A stretch of 64,000 bases of DNA from Candidatus Gastranaerophilales bacterium (GTDB lineage: Bacteria; Cyanobacteriota; Vampirovibrionia; Gastranaerophilales; Gastranaerophilaceae): the NCBI GenBank assembly GCA_944323935.1, contig CALUUJ010000003.1:1-64000 (forward strand). Reading direction: 5' to 3'. The notes below the pieces were generated by a model. The model saw only the letters and a list, made by a program, of their open reading frames with translations, was not told the origin of the DNA and did no database searches. The translations under genes and the position numbers were made by a program. Numbering within the stretch: position 1 is the first letter of the stretch; each line of letters opens with the position of its first letter. This document shows, piece by piece, positions 1 through 8,378 of the stretch.

Positions 1-156
1 ACAAGTCTCAGGCACAACCAATGATGAACCAACAGACATTGTTTGCTTTGTAGTTGGATCTGATAAAACAATTTCTATTCCCAAATCAGAAAAAAAGCCA
101 TACCAAAAAGGAAAAAAATCATAATATGATAAAGCTCTGGGTATTCCTATTTTCAT
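1..156 (-). CDS. CoA-activase-related protein, N-terminal fragment (DUF2229-like)
   Basis: The gene runs off the left edge, so only its first 52 codons are present. The N-terminus begins MKIGIPRALSYYDFFPFW and continues with a Gly-Ile-Glu-Ile-Val-Leu-Ser turn and a Cys near residue 52. This start resembles proteins related to the activase of 2-hydroxyacyl-CoA dehydratases (DUF2229 family), which are common in anaerobes and carry an ATPase that loads electrons onto an iron-sulfur dehydratase or an uncharacterised partner. The ATG is preceded by an AAAGGG ribosome-binding site. The catalytic part lies outside the window, so the assignment rests on the N-terminal pattern only and the true substrate is unknown. 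Confidence 0.55.
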   Translation of the reverse strand, partial: MKIGIPRALSYYDFFPFWYGFFSDLGIEIVLSDPTTKQTMSVGSSLVVPETC

Positions 157-207
157 TTACATCCCTTTTATAAAATCTAGTGTCTATTGGATTATAACAT
201 GAACAAA

Positions 208-1173
208 CTATTTTTTGCGGATTGTCAATAGAAATTGAAAAAGAGGTATCTGCTTTGTCATCTTAACAAGCTTTTTCTTTGTATTAATTTGGCAAATATA
301 TATACCTAAAAAGACTAATATACAAGCTGCAAATTGTTTTATATTGAATGTCTCACCTAAAAAGAACCAACCAAAAAATACAGCAGCTACAGGGAGCATA
401 AATAAGAATGGAGAGAATTTACTTGCAGGCAAAGTACAAATTGCAAAATTATACAAAGCATATGCAATAACAGTAAGTAATCCCAAATATATAACAAGAA
501 ATAAACTAGCATTCATAACTATATTGAAATTTCCACCCGTAAATATATTCAAAAAAGTAAAGAACAACAATCCACCTATTACAGATAATCCGGCGAGGAA
601 AAATGGCGGATATTTATCCATTAAATACTTCGTCGTAATTACGCAGGTATCAGTAAGAATTATTGCAATAAGTTCTAAAAAATTTCCAAGCAAAGGATTT
701 GGTGCTAACTCTGAAACATCTGATGAAACACTTAAAAGAACAGAACCAATAATAGATATAAATAACCCCAAATATACTATTTTTACAAAACGTTCCTTTA
801 ATATTATTCTAGCTGCGATTACAAGTAAAACGGGTTCAAGAGAACTTACTATACCTGCTTGACCTGATGTGGTATATTTTAAAGCATTTGTTTCGAAAAT
901 AAAGTATAAACATGGTTCACAAAGAATCATCAATAAAATTAATTTTATATCTTTAAAATCAATTTTTATATTTTTATAAACAGTATATATGAACGGTAAA
1001 AAGAACAATGCAGAAATTAACATTCTAAAAGACATTAATTGAGGAGTTGAATAATAATTTAAACAAATCTTCGTTGCGGTAAGAGTCGTTCCATACAACA
1101 AAACAGCGATTGAAATAGATAAATAAGCAAAAAGCTCATTCTGATTTTTATATTTCGACAAAAAATCTTTCAT
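208..1173 (-). CDS. DMT-superfamily transporter (two EamA domains)
   Basis: This is a roughly 321-residue integral membrane protein with about ten hydrophobic segments arranged as two EamA repeats, the layout of the drug/metabolite transporter superfamily. The first repeat begins near SISIAVLLYGTTLTATKIC; the second includes a Pro-rich helix near LPASKFSPFLFMLP. Such proteins export or import small metabolites, but the substrate cannot be read from sequence. An in-frame TTG at 1206 would add 11 residues but has no ribosome-binding site; the ATG at 1173 has AGGA 11 bases upstream and is preferred. It sits downstream of the activase-like gene's opposite end, 52 bases away on the same strand, and points away from rpaB. 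Confidence 0.8.
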   Translation of the reverse strand: MKDFLSKYKNQNELFAYLSISIAVLLYGTTLTATKICLNYYSTPQLMSFRMLISALFFLPFIYTVYKNIKIDFKDIKLILLMILCEPCLYFIFETNALKYTTSGQAGIVSSLEPVLLVIAARIILKERFVKIVYLGLFISIIGSVLLSVSSDVSELAPNPLLGNFLELIAIILTDTCVITTKYLMDKYPPFFLAGLSVIGGLLFFTFLNIFTGGNFNIVMNASLFLVIYLGLLTVIAYALYNFAICTLPASKFSPFLFMLPVAAVFFGWFFLGETFNIKQFAACILVFLGIYICQINTKKKLVKMTKQIPLFQFLLTIRKK

Positions 1174-1306
1174 TTCATATAGATTCCTCAATTCCGACTT
1201 AGACAATAGTAAAATAATTAAATAAAATCAATCAAAAATCAAACATTAATAATTAATTAATTAACAAAAATATATTAAATATTTTTATGTTTTTTTAAGA
1301 AATATT

Positions 1307-1334
1307 TTGATTTTTTTATATTTTGTAATATAAT
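1307..1334 (+). promoter_or_regulatory. candidate sigma-70 promoter of rpaB
   Basis: A TTGATT -35 element (1307-1312) and a perfect TATAAT -10 element (1329-1334) are separated by 16 bases. Transcription would start near 1341, giving a short leader before the AAGGGG ribosome-binding site of the response regulator gene. The region is very AT-rich, so chance matches are possible. Confidence 0.45.
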
Positions 1335-1376
1335 GTAAACAAAGGTAATATTTTTTAATGTTAAGGGGTCTAAAAA

Positions 1377-2126
1377 ATGACTGAGAATAGTGAATTACAA
1401 GCCGAACAAGATTCGCATCAAAAAATACTTGTAGCTGATGATGAAGCAAGTATAAGAAGAATCTTAGAAGCTCGTTTAAGTATGATTGGATACGATATTG
1501 TAACAGCAACTGACGGAGAAGAAGCAATTGCTGCGTTTAATAAATATAATCCGGACTTAATAGTTTTAGATGTTATGATGCCTAAAATTGACGGTTATGG
1601 TGTTACTAGAGAAATAAGAAGAACATCGGATGTTCCTATTATTATTCTTACAGCTTTAGGTGATGTATCTGAAAGAATTACAGGTCTTGAACTTGGTGCT
1701 GATGATTATGTTATAAAACCGTTCAGCCCAAAAGAACTTGAAGCAAGAGTCAAAGCTGTTTTAAGAAGAACAAACACAAAAGAAGTAGCCGCACCAACAA
1801 GTAAAATTGCAAAAAATGTTATTACTACAGGCAACATAAGAATTGATACTGCAAGAAGACAAGTATTTAGAAAAAATGAAAGAATAAGACTTACCGGTAT
1901 GGAATTCAGCTTGCTTGAACTATTAGTTAATAACTCAGGTCAAGCATATTCCAGAAACGAAATCTTACAACATGTATGGTCTTATCCGCCGGATCATAGA
2001 ATTGACACTCGTGTAGTTGATGTTCATATTTCAAGATTGCGTTCGAAACTTGAGACAGACCCTGCTAATCCTGAGCTTATCCTTACTGCTCGCGGCATAG
2101 GTTATATGTTTCAAAGAATTTCTTAA
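1377..2126 (+). CDS. rpaB: OmpR-family response regulator, RpaB-like
   Basis: The protein has a receiver domain (residues about 15-132) and a winged-helix DNA-binding domain (about 150-247). The acidic pocket D21/D22, phosphoacceptor D65 in VLDVMMP, T92 and K114 are all present. Stretches such as EASIRRILE, RLSMIGYD and LGDVSERITGLELGADDY match what is known of cyanobacterial and plastid RpaB (Ycf27), a near-essential regulator of stress and light responses. No histidine kinase is encoded next to it. A non-photosynthetic relative would use it for something other than photosystem control; redox or envelope stress is an inference. The ATG has AAGGGG eight bases upstream and the gene is monocistronic between a promoter and a terminator. 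Confidence 0.9.
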   Translation: MTENSELQAEQDSHQKILVADDEASIRRILEARLSMIGYDIVTATDGEEAIAAFNKYNPDLIVLDVMMPKIDGYGVTREIRRTSDVPIIILTALGDVSERITGLELGADDYVIKPFSPKELEARVKAVLRRTNTKEVAAPTSKIAKNVITTGNIRIDTARRQVFRKNERIRLTGMEFSLLELLVNNSGQAYSRNEILQHVWSYPPDHRIDTRVVDVHISRLRSKLETDPANPELILTARGIGYMFQRIS

Positions 2127-2143
2127 TTGATGCAAAGTTCAAT

Positions 2144-2177
2144 AAAAAGAGGGGAACAAATCATCCCCTCTTTTTTA
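2144..2177. terminator. bidirectional rho-independent terminator
   Basis: An 11-bp perfect stem (2144-2154 with 2165-2175) ends in AGAGGGG/CCCCTCT and carries a T-run on either strand. It lies between the convergent rpaB and DUF374 genes and can serve both. Confidence 0.85.
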
Positions 2178-2189
2178 TTTATTAATTTA

Positions 2190-2852
2190 TTACATTTTTA
2201 AATATTTTTCATAATTATTTTCCAAATCTTCTTCTAATTTGGACATTTCATTTTCTAATTTTTCACACCATTTTTTTGTCTCTTCTTTTGATAAATCAGA
2301 TGGAATATGAATAGGATTACCATACAATGCTACAGTCTTACAAGGTCCGAATGGAACTTGGAATTTATCCCATGTATTAAAAGTAAAGAAGGTTTTATCT
2401 TTTGATTTCCAAGCAACTGGAATAATAGGAACTCCTGAGATTTTAGCTATATTTATTATTCCATCTTTAACTTTACCCTTAGGTCCCCTAGGACCATCAA
2501 CCATTATAGCAGCGGAATTACCTTCTTTTAATTTCTCAATTAATTCTAATGAAGCTGCTACACCACGGCGTTTTGTAGAGCCTCTTACAGATTTAATATT
2601 TAAACATTCAGCTGCTTTGGCTATTATTTCCCCATCATTAGAAGCACTTATTAATGCATAAAACTTTGACTTATCTTTTATACCGTATACTAAACACTGA
2701 TGACAATGCCACATAGAAATAATAAACTGTTCTTTGGGATAATTAATACTTTTTATTTTCAGCAAATGTTGTTCTGTCAAAAAAAATAATTTTAAAAGCC
2801 TAATTAAAATGCCAAGTTTTATTCTTTCTTTTAATGGTCTGTTTTGTGCCAC
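2190..2852 (-). CDS. DUF374 lysophospholipid acyltransferase-family protein
   Basis: This 220-residue protein belongs to the DUF374 branch of the LPLAT/LpxL-like acyltransferases. Visible landmarks are ISMWHCHQCLVYG near residue 45, SASNDGEIIA, the VRGSTKRRG segment, and VDGPRGPKGKVK, which corresponds to the family's acceptor-binding loop. Members sit at the inner membrane and are thought to acylate lipid A or phospholipid precursors; the exact substrate is unproven. The start is a GTG at 2852 with an AGGGGG ribosome-binding site. It lies downstream of the rplK-rplA operon but is separated from it by a terminator, so it probably has its own promoter or depends on read-through. Confidence 0.8.
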   Translation of the reverse strand: MAQNRPLKERIKLGILIRLLKLFFLTEQHLLKIKSINYPKEQFIISMWHCHQCLVYGIKDKSKFYALISASNDGEIIAKAAECLNIKSVRGSTKRRGVAASLELIEKLKEGNSAAIMVDGPRGPKGKVKDGIINIAKISGVPIIPVAWKSKDKTFFTFNTWDKFQVPFGPCKTVALYGNPIHIPSDLSKEETKKWCEKLENEMSKLEEDLENNYEKYLKM

Positions 2853-2871
2853 TTATTTTCCCCCTGATATT

Positions 2872-2904
2872 AAAAAAGAGTACGGCAGTATTGCTACCGT
2901 ACTC
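2872..2904 (-). terminator. terminator of the rplK-rplA transcript
   Basis: On the minus strand a GAGTACGG/CCGTACTC stem (2878-2904) is followed by six T residues (complement of 2872-2877). It closes the ribosomal protein transcript 18 bases after the rplA stop. Confidence 0.8.
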
Positions 2905-2921
2905 AATAAATAAAAACTGCA

Positions 2922-3650
2922 CTATTGTACATTTTCCTTAACTTCAGCAGCAACATTTTTGCTGTCCAATTTAATGCTTGGACCCATTGTTGTTGTAAGA
3001 TATACAGATTTTAAATAAATACCTTTTGAAGTAGAAGGTTTAGCTCTTAAAACTGCATCTGCTAAAGTAATATAGTTTTTCATTAAATCATCAGATGTAA
3101 ATTGAATTTTACCGATTGGCACGTGAATCATACCTTGTTTATCAGCTCTGAATTCAACTTTACCGGCTTTAGCATCTTTAACTGCTTTTGCAACATCTAA
3201 TGTTACAGTACCTGTTTTTGGGTTTGGCATTAAACCTTTAGGACCTAAAACACGTCCTAATTTACCTAACATACCCATACAATCAGGTGTAGCAATCAAA
3301 GTATCAAATTCAAACCAGCCACCTGCGATTTTATCAATGATTTCTTCTGCACCTGCTTCATCAGCACCTGCTTCTTTTGCTTCAGTTGCTTTTACACCTT
3401 TTGCGATAACACAAACTCTAACAGTTTTACCAAGTCCTGCCGGTAATACTGTTGTAGAACGTACTTGTTGATCAGCATGTTTTACATCAATACCTAAAGC
3501 CATATGGCATTCAACTGTTTCATTGAATTTGCATGTTTCTTTTGCTACTTCTTGTAATTTTTTTATAGCATCCATAGCATTAGCACATGGTTGGGTAAAA
3601 CCTTCCATCATTTCTGCTATTTTCTTTTGTTTTTTTGTTAATTTAGACAT
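2922..3650 (-). CDS. rplA: 50S ribosomal protein L1
   Basis: At 242 residues this is a full-length L1 with the family's core segments: [14 protein letters not shown], the [17 protein letters not shown] region, the [20 protein letters not shown] signature and the C-terminal [19 protein letters not shown]1 forms the mobile stalk near the E site and in many bacteria also represses its own operon by binding the mRNA. It is preceded by a strong AAAGGAG site and follows rplK in the conserved order. A short N-terminal lysine-rich extension is present. rplJ and rplL, which usually follow, are absent here because a terminator and an unrelated gene come next. Confidence 0.97.
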   Translation of the reverse strand: MSKLTKKQKKIAEMMEGFTQPCANAMDAIKKLQEVAKETCKFNETVECHMALGIDVKHADQQVRSTTVLPAGLGKTVRVCVIAKGVKATEAKEAGADEAGAEEIIDKIAGGWFEFDTLIATPDCMGMLGKLGRVLGPKGLMPNPKTGTVTLDVAKAVKDAKAGKVEFRADKQGMIHVPIGKIQFTSDDLMKNYITLADAVLRAKPSTSKGIYLKSVYLTTTMGPSIKLDSKNVAAEVKENVQ

Positions 3651-3719
3651 TTCTTTCTCCTTTTGTGGTCATAACGCAATTTCAGCTTCCACATTTTTAG
3701 TAAACAATCTACGTTGCAA

Positions 3720-4145
3720 TTATTCTACAACGGTAACACCCATTGCTCTGCAAGAACCTTTTATCATTTCTACAGCAGCTTCAAGTGTTGTAGCATTAAG
3801 GTCTTCCATTTTAATCTTTGCAATTTCTTCCAGTTGAGCAACTGTTATTTGACCAACCTTTGTTTTATTTGGAGCAGCGCTTCCTTTTGGTAGATTGATT
3901 GCTTTTTTAATTAATACTGCAGCTGGTGGTGATTTTGTAACAAATGAAAACGATCTGTCTTCATATACATCAATTACTACCGGAATGATGTATCCAGCTT
4001 GTGATTCAGTTCTTGCATTGAACTGTTTGCAGAAATCCATGATGTTTACACCATGTTGACCTAATGCCGGACCAACCGGTGGTGACGGATTAGCTTTTCC
4101 TGCTTGAATTTGTAGTTTAATTTTCCCTACAACTTTCTTTGCCAT
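3720..4145 (-). CDS. rplK: 50S ribosomal protein L11
   Basis: The 141-residue protein is the standard length for L11. It has the N-terminal proline-rich [20 protein letters not shown] motif that contacts release and elongation factors, and the C-terminal rRNA-binding domain ending in [12 protein letters not shown]11 forms the GTPase-associated centre with 23S rRNA. The ribosome-binding site AAAGGAG is strong. The gene lies between nusG and rplA in the order conserved across bacteria. Confidence 0.97.
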   Translation of the reverse strand: MAKKVVGKIKLQIQAGKANPSPPVGPALGQHGVNIMDFCKQFNARTESQAGYIIPVVIDVYEDRSFSFVTKSPPAAVLIKKAINLPKGSAAPNKTKVGQITVAQLEEIAKIKMEDLNATTLEAAVEMIKGSCRAMGVTVVE

Positions 4146-4206
4146 TTTGTTTCTCCTTTCGTGGTAGTAGCGGAACTTTCGTTCCTTCCACTATTTTTAT
4201 GTATTA

Positions 4207-4866
4207 TTATATTTTTTGAATTTGTTTATATTCTAACTCTACAGGTGTTTCTCGACCAAAGATTGAAACCATTGCTCTAAGTTTTGACTTATCAGGATAT
4301 ACTTCTGTAATATCACCAATAAATTCAGAGAACGGACCTGATATAATTCTGACTTTATCGCCGGCTTTAACATCAAGTTCAACCTTTGTAACCTGATTTT
4401 GTGTTTTATGGATAATTTTTTTAATTTCACTATCCTTTGCAGGTATTGGTTTTTTACTTGAGCCTACAAACTTTGTAACACCTGCTGTATGTCTTACAAC
4501 ATACCAAGAATCATCATCCATTATCATTTCAACAAGAACATATCCCGGGAATATTTTTTCATCCCTATCCATCTTCTTGCCATCTTTCATTTTGGTAACA
4601 GTTTTTTGAGGAACTTCAACTCTAAAAATTTTGTCACCCATATTCATATATTCAATACGTTTTTCAAGGTTTACTTTAACCTTATTTTCATGACCTGAGT
4701 ATGTATGAACTATATACCATTTCTTTTGAGGAGCTTTTGGTTCCTTAACTGCTTCTTTAAATTCAGAATCTTTCTGAGAAAGAACTTCCTCTTTGGAAAC
4801 AATGCCATCTTGTCCAAGTTCCATATCTGATAAATGTTCTACAATTTCATTTTTATCTTTTGTCAT
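4207..4866 (-). CDS. nusG: transcription termination/antitermination protein NusG
   Basis: The NGN domain starts at KKWYIVHTYSGHENKVK and the KOW domain at AGDKVRIISGPFSEF. NusG binds RNA polymerase and couples it to Rho or the ribosome. The start is uncertain: the open frame reaches back into secE, an ATG at 4902 lacks a ribosome-binding site, and the ATG at 4866 has AGGA 11 bases upstream, so 4866 is chosen (219 residues). Either way the protein has an acidic, Lys/Glu-rich N-terminal extension of about 45-60 residues ahead of the NGN domain that is longer than in the E. coli protein; its role is unknown. Confidence 0.92.
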   Translation of the reverse strand: MTKDKNEIVEHLSDMELGQDGIVSKEEVLSQKDSEFKEAVKEPKAPQKKWYIVHTYSGHENKVKVNLEKRIEYMNMGDKIFRVEVPQKTVTKMKDGKKMDRDEKIFPGYVLVEMIMDDDSWYVVRHTAGVTKFVGSSKKPIPAKDSEIKKIIHKTQNQVTKVELDVKAGDKVRIISGPFSEFIGDITEVYPDKSKLRAMVSIFGRETPVELEYKQIQKI

Positions 4867-4915
4867 TACGTGTAAATTCCTATCCTTTGTTATCACTCGC
4901 ATATATTCTACATCA

Positions 4916-5122
4916 TTAAACTCTGAAGAGATTCTTAATAAAATCTCCCAAGCCAGGTACAATGAATTGGAATAGCAAATCAAGCCCATATGTATAAACA
5001 GTGAAAGCTATAACAATGACAAGCACTGTAATTGTCATTGTAATTACTTGTTTCTTTTCCGGCCAAGTAATCTTGCCCCACTCGGCTTTAACTCCTTTGA
5101 AATATGTTACGATTTTTTCCAT
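4916..5122 (-). CDS. secE: preprotein translocase subunit SecE
   Basis: A 68-residue single-span SecE of the short type found in most bacteria. It has the amphipathic FKGVKAEWGKITWPEKKQV cytosolic segment followed by one hydrophobic helix (VITMTITVLVIVIAFTVYTY). SecE clamps SecY in the translocon. It lies between tRNA-Trp and nusG, the conserved arrangement. Confidence 0.95.
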   Translation of the reverse strand: MEKIVTYFKGVKAEWGKITWPEKKQVITMTITVLVIVIAFTVYTYGLDLLFQFIVPGLGDFIKNLFRV

Positions 5123-5141
5123 TTATTTCCTTTTTATAACT

Positions 5142-5214
5142 CGCGCCCTGAAGGACTCGAACCCTCGACATCCGGTTTTGGAGACCGACGTTCTACCAAC
5201 TGAACTAAGGACGC
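5142..5214 (-). tRNA. tRNA-Trp (CCA anticodon)
   Basis: A 73-nt cloverleaf with a 7-bp acceptor stem (GCGTCCT/AGGGCGC), a D arm TTCAGTTGGTAGAA, an anticodon loop CTCCAAA with anticodon CCA, and a T arm GGTTCGAGTCC. The 3' CCA is not encoded. Its place between rpmG and secE is conserved in many bacteria. Confidence 0.95.
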
Positions 5215-5227
5215 TTATTATATTTCC

Positions 5228-5395
5228 TTATTTTGTTTCTTTATGTAATGTATGTTTTTGGCAGAACGGACAATATTTATTTAATTCCATTCTTTCTTTT
5301 ATGTTTTTCTTATTTTTAACAGTAGTATAGTTTCTTCTTTTGCATTCTTCACAAGCAAGAACTACCATTCTATCGTTTTTTCCTTTGATTCCCAT
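5228..5395 (-). CDS. rpmG: 50S ribosomal protein L33
   Basis: The 55-residue protein has two CxxC pairs (C15/C18 and C42/C45), making this the zinc-binding form of L33. The segment [10 protein letters not shown] is typical of the family. The ATG at 5395 has AGGTG seven bases upstream and fits the family N-terminus; an upstream in-frame ATG at 5416 would add seven residues with no support. It leads the rpmG-tRNA-Trp-secE-nusG-rplK-rplA block. Confidence 0.95.
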   Translation of the reverse strand: MGIKGKNDRMVVLACEECKRRNYTTVKNKKNIKERMELNKYCPFCQKHTLHKETK

Positions 5396-5650
5396 TGTGT
5401 CACCTTTTCTTATCAAATTATATTATTATTTACAATAGAAAATTATAGAATACAGCTTTTTCCCTTATATTCTACTTCTTTTGTGTAAATCACTGATAAT
5501 ATAATATCTTAAACATATTTTTTTTCAAACATATATTTACAAAACTCAAAATTATTATCTTAAACGGCAAACAATACTACGTTCAAACTATTCAAGATTA
5601 AGTTTAGAAACCTTATAATTATTATAGTTATACAATATAAGGAGATTTTC

Positions 5651-6496
5651 ATGTCTATTAGTATTAGAGCAGCTGTGAAAAATGTAGCTTCCGAAGCATA
5701 TAACAAAACAAATCTATTTTATTATATTCTTTTGATTTTCATCTCTGGCATTTGTGGTACTTTCTTTCCTTCTGAAAATACCATAGTTATAAGTAAACTT
5801 AGTATAATTGCGATTGTTATATACTGTTTAACTTGTTTTTTCTGCGGCAGTTTATATATGTTGAGCATTAATAACTCAATCAACAATAAAGAGGGGGTTA
5901 TTCCTAATTTGTTTACTGATATAAAACAAATTTTATCAAAAGGATTTTTATATTTTGTTGGGTGTTTTGCTGTTTTCTTAATTATGACCATCCTTGTCGC
6001 TATACCTTTTATGATTTTACTTATGATTAATCCTCTTCTTGGGCTCCTTACTATCCCTTTAGTTTTTGTTTTTGGTATATATTTCTTAGGTTTTTATTTT
6101 AATTTTATTAAGTCTTTACATTTTGAAGATTGGTTTAACATTAAAAAAGCTCACGAATTTATTAAAAAATCCGGCGGCAAACTTATGGGAATCTACATAT
6201 CTAAATATATCCTTATAAATTTAGCTTCTATCATTATTGCTCTAGTATTTATAATTCCGATTGCTGTTATTATTGGGGTACAATCCGTCTTTTCTTCTAT
6301 TTCAGGAGAAACATTACAAATAACAGCAGCCTCTATTAGTGCTTTAATAATCTCTGTTATTATAGGAATTTGTAACATATATACAATTGATTTAACCGCT
6401 CAATATATAAAAGAAGTAGATTTAAAATCTGAAAGTGAACAAATAGAAACTGAAACTGGAACTGAACCTGAATCTGAACCAGAAAGGGAAAATTAA
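5651..6496 (+). CDS. multi-pass membrane protein of unknown function
   Basis: I do not recognise this 281-residue protein. It has about six or seven hydrophobic helices, starting at residues 24-45 and 50-75, then a long hydrophobic stretch of two to three spans between about 95 and 165, and two more between about 180 and 260. The tail (about 262-281) is acidic and repetitive, rich in Glu, Thr and Pro (TETGTEPESEPERE). The layout loosely recalls membrane proteins annotated as DUF975/YesL-like or glycerophosphodiesterase membrane-domain proteins, but no defining motif is seen. The ATG follows a GGAG site. It is a single gene between divergent rpmG and a shared terminator. Confidence 0.75.
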   Translation: MSISIRAAVKNVASEAYNKTNLFYYILLIFISGICGTFFPSENTIVISKLSIIAIVIYCLTCFFCGSLYMLSINNSINNKEGVIPNLFTDIKQILSKGFLYFVGCFAVFLIMTILVAIPFMILLMINPLLGLLTIPLVFVFGIYFLGFYFNFIKSLHFEDWFNIKKAHEFIKKSGGKLMGIYISKYILINLASIIIALVFIIPIAVIIGVQSVFSSISGETLQITAASISALIISVIIGICNIYTIDLTAQYIKEVDLKSESEQIETETGTEPESEPEREN

Positions 6497-6510
6497 AATA
6501 TAATATAATA

Positions 6511-6538
6511 AAAAAGGGAGATTAACTTCTCCCTTTTT
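6511..6538. terminator. bidirectional terminator
   Basis: An 11-bp stem (6511-6521 with 6528-6538) formed by AAAAAGGGAGA/TCTCCCTTTTT lies between two convergent genes; the stop codon of the minus-strand flavoprotein falls inside its distal arm. Confidence 0.85.
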
Positions 6539-7754
6539 AATTAAAATTCATACTGCATACATATGCTGTTGACCAGCAGTTTTGAAGATTAAATCCGCCT
6601 GTAAATCCATCTATATTTAATACTTCACCTATAAAGTACAAACCGTTCAATATTTTTGACTCCATTGTTTTAGAATTAACCTCATCTAAATCGACGCCGC
6701 CGGCGGTAACTATTTCTGAATCTTTTATTCGTCCTATAATATGCAATTTTAATGAGGTTATGGAATGTATCAATATTTCTTTTTCTGTTTTTTTCAATTG
6801 TGCTGCTTGTTTATTGGAATCTATCTTATTTTTTTCTAATAACAACGATACAAAATTCTCAGGTACAAATGACGAGAATACATTTTTTACTGTCTTTTTA
6901 GAATTTTCTTTAATTATATTTTCTATTTCTTCATATTTTAAATCTGATAACCTTAACTCTATTTCCAATGGATTATTTAAAGATATCTCTTCATATGCAG
7001 CTAGAGAAGATATTTTAAATATACATGGTCCTGATATGGATTTATGAGTAAAGAGAATATCGCCACAGCAATTATATTTCTTCTTACCTATTTTAAATGA
7101 AGCATCAACATTTTTTAAACTCATTCCCGATAATCTATAAAAATCTTTTTCTTCAATATCGAGTGCTGTTAAGGATGGTTTTGGATCTATTATTTTATGC
7201 CCTAAATTCCTTGCCAGCAAAAACCCATTACCGCTACCACCTGTCGCTATAACAACATAATCAAAATTATATGAGTTTCTTTCTGTTTGAATAACAAATT
7301 CATTTATATTATCAGATACATTTATAACTTTTTCTTTAATATGTTTAAAATTATCAGTATAAAGGTGTTTTTTTAAATCCGATATTATTTTTGCAGAACT
7401 GTCAGAATCGGGAAAAACTCTTTTGTCACTTTGAACATATGTTTTAATTCCTAAATCATAGAATAATTTTCTAGTTTTTCTCTGGTCCATTTTTGAGAAA
7501 ACAGACATTAAAAATTTTTCGCCTCGAGGATAGTTTTTTACAAACTCTTTTAAATCATCTTCATCGTATGACAAATTGCATCTTCCACCGCCTGTAGGTA
7601 AAAGAGTTGAAAAAGGCTCCTTTATATCAAACGCGGTTACTTTATTATAAGGATTTTTACACAACAAAACTGATAAAAACCCACCTGCTGCACCACAACC
7701 TATTACAGCTATATTTTTATATGTCGACTCTTGTACCATAAAGAAATACGTCAT
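6537..7754 (-). CDS. HI0933/YhiN-type FAD-dependent flavoprotein
   Basis: The protein (about 400-405 residues) has an N-terminal FAD-binding Rossmann motif (IAVIGCGAAGGF), the family block LLPTGGGRCNLSYDEDD, a second nucleotide-binding motif VIATGGSGNGFLLARNLGHK near residue 165, and the C-terminal GGFNLQNCWSTAYV that completes the FAD site. These are the hallmarks of the HI0933/BaiN-like family, whose physiological substrates are mostly unknown; some members reduce steroid or bile-acid intermediates. The gene overlaps the folK 3' end by 38 bases on the same strand, so the two are co-transcribed. The start may instead be the ATG at 7739, five codons further in. Confidence 0.85.
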   Translation of the reverse strand: MTYFFMVQESTYKNIAVIGCGAAGGFLSVLLCKNPYNKVTAFDIKEPFSTLLPTGGGRCNLSYDEDDLKEFVKNYPRGEKFLMSVFSKMDQRKTRKLFYDLGIKTYVQSDKRVFPDSDSSAKIISDLKKHLYTDNFKHIKEKVINVSDNINEFVIQTERNSYNFDYVVIATGGSGNGFLLARNLGHKIIDPKPSLTALDIEEKDFYRLSGMSLKNVDASFKIGKKKYNCCGDILFTHKSISGPCIFKISSLAAYEEISLNNPLEIELRLSDLKYEEIENIIKENSKKTVKNVFSSFVPENFVSLLLEKNKIDSNKQAAQLKKTEKEILIHSITSLKLHIIGRIKDSEIVTAGGVDLDEVNSKTMESKILNGLYFIGEVLNIDGFTGGFNLQNCWSTAYVCSMNFN

Positions 7755-8223
7755 CCAATGTTTCTAATTCTTCATGCAATTGCAAAAGAGATTTTTTATA
7801 CTTTGGATGCTCATAATCAGGAATTAATTCTAACAAAGGAACAAGTGCAAATGCTCTTTCGTGCAGATGTTCATGGGGAATTTTCAAATCTGGCTCATCG
7901 ACAATTAAATCTCCATAAAACAAAATATCAATATCGATAATTCTTGCTTCATATTTATCAGATTTAACATTTTTTCTTCCCATTTGGATTTCTGTATTTT
8001 TACATAAATCAAGCAATTCTCTTGGAGATAGTTTTGTTTTAACTTCAATAACTGCATTTACAAACCAATCCAAATCTTTATTTCCCCACGGTTCAGTTTC
8101 ATATAATGCTGATGATCTCACTACAGTAACCATCCCTGTTGAAGTAAGCATCTTAACAGCTTGTTGAACATAGCCTACTTTATCACCTATATTAGAACCC
8201 AAACACAAATATGCTATCGCCAT
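7717..8223 (-). CDS. folK: 2-amino-4-hydroxy-6-hydroxymethyldihydropteridine pyrophosphokinase
   Basis: HPPK transfers pyrophosphate from ATP to 6-hydroxymethyl-dihydropterin in folate synthesis. The 168-residue protein shows the N-terminal AYLCLGSNIGDK, the ETEPWGNKDLDWFVNAV pterin-binding block and the signature RIIDIDILFYGD with its Mg-binding aspartates. The ATG at 8223 has a strong AAGGAG six bases upstream and matches the family start; the open frame extends 11 codons further without support. No folB or folP is adjacent. It overlaps the downstream flavoprotein. Confidence 0.95.
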   Translation of the reverse strand: MAIAYLCLGSNIGDKVGYVQQAVKMLTSTGMVTVVRSSALYETEPWGNKDLDWFVNAVIEVKTKLSPRELLDLCKNTEIQMGRKNVKSDKYEARIIDIDILFYGDLIVDEPDLKIPHEHLHERAFALVPLLELIPDYEHPKYKKSLLQLHEELETLDDVFLYGTRVDI

Positions 8224-8378
8224 TAGAACTCCTTGTTTTAGCTGTTTTTCAAGCACCTATAGCAATATTGTATTATGTTTTTTTCAACTTTACAACAATA
8301 TTAAATTTATAATTAAAAATTGTAATAATAATTATAGTTATAATTTTTTACAACATTCTTTTATGATAAACTTTCCTT

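Noticed and set aside
344..862. 172-codon plus-strand frame opposite the DMT transporter
   Set aside because: It is antisense to a protein with clear family architecture, is Lys/Asn/Ile-rich as expected for a complement, and has no ribosome-binding site.
8257..8378. FMN riboswitch before ribE
   Set aside because: The region is only 122 bases, lacks the RFN element's conserved blocks, and shows no long base-paired structure.
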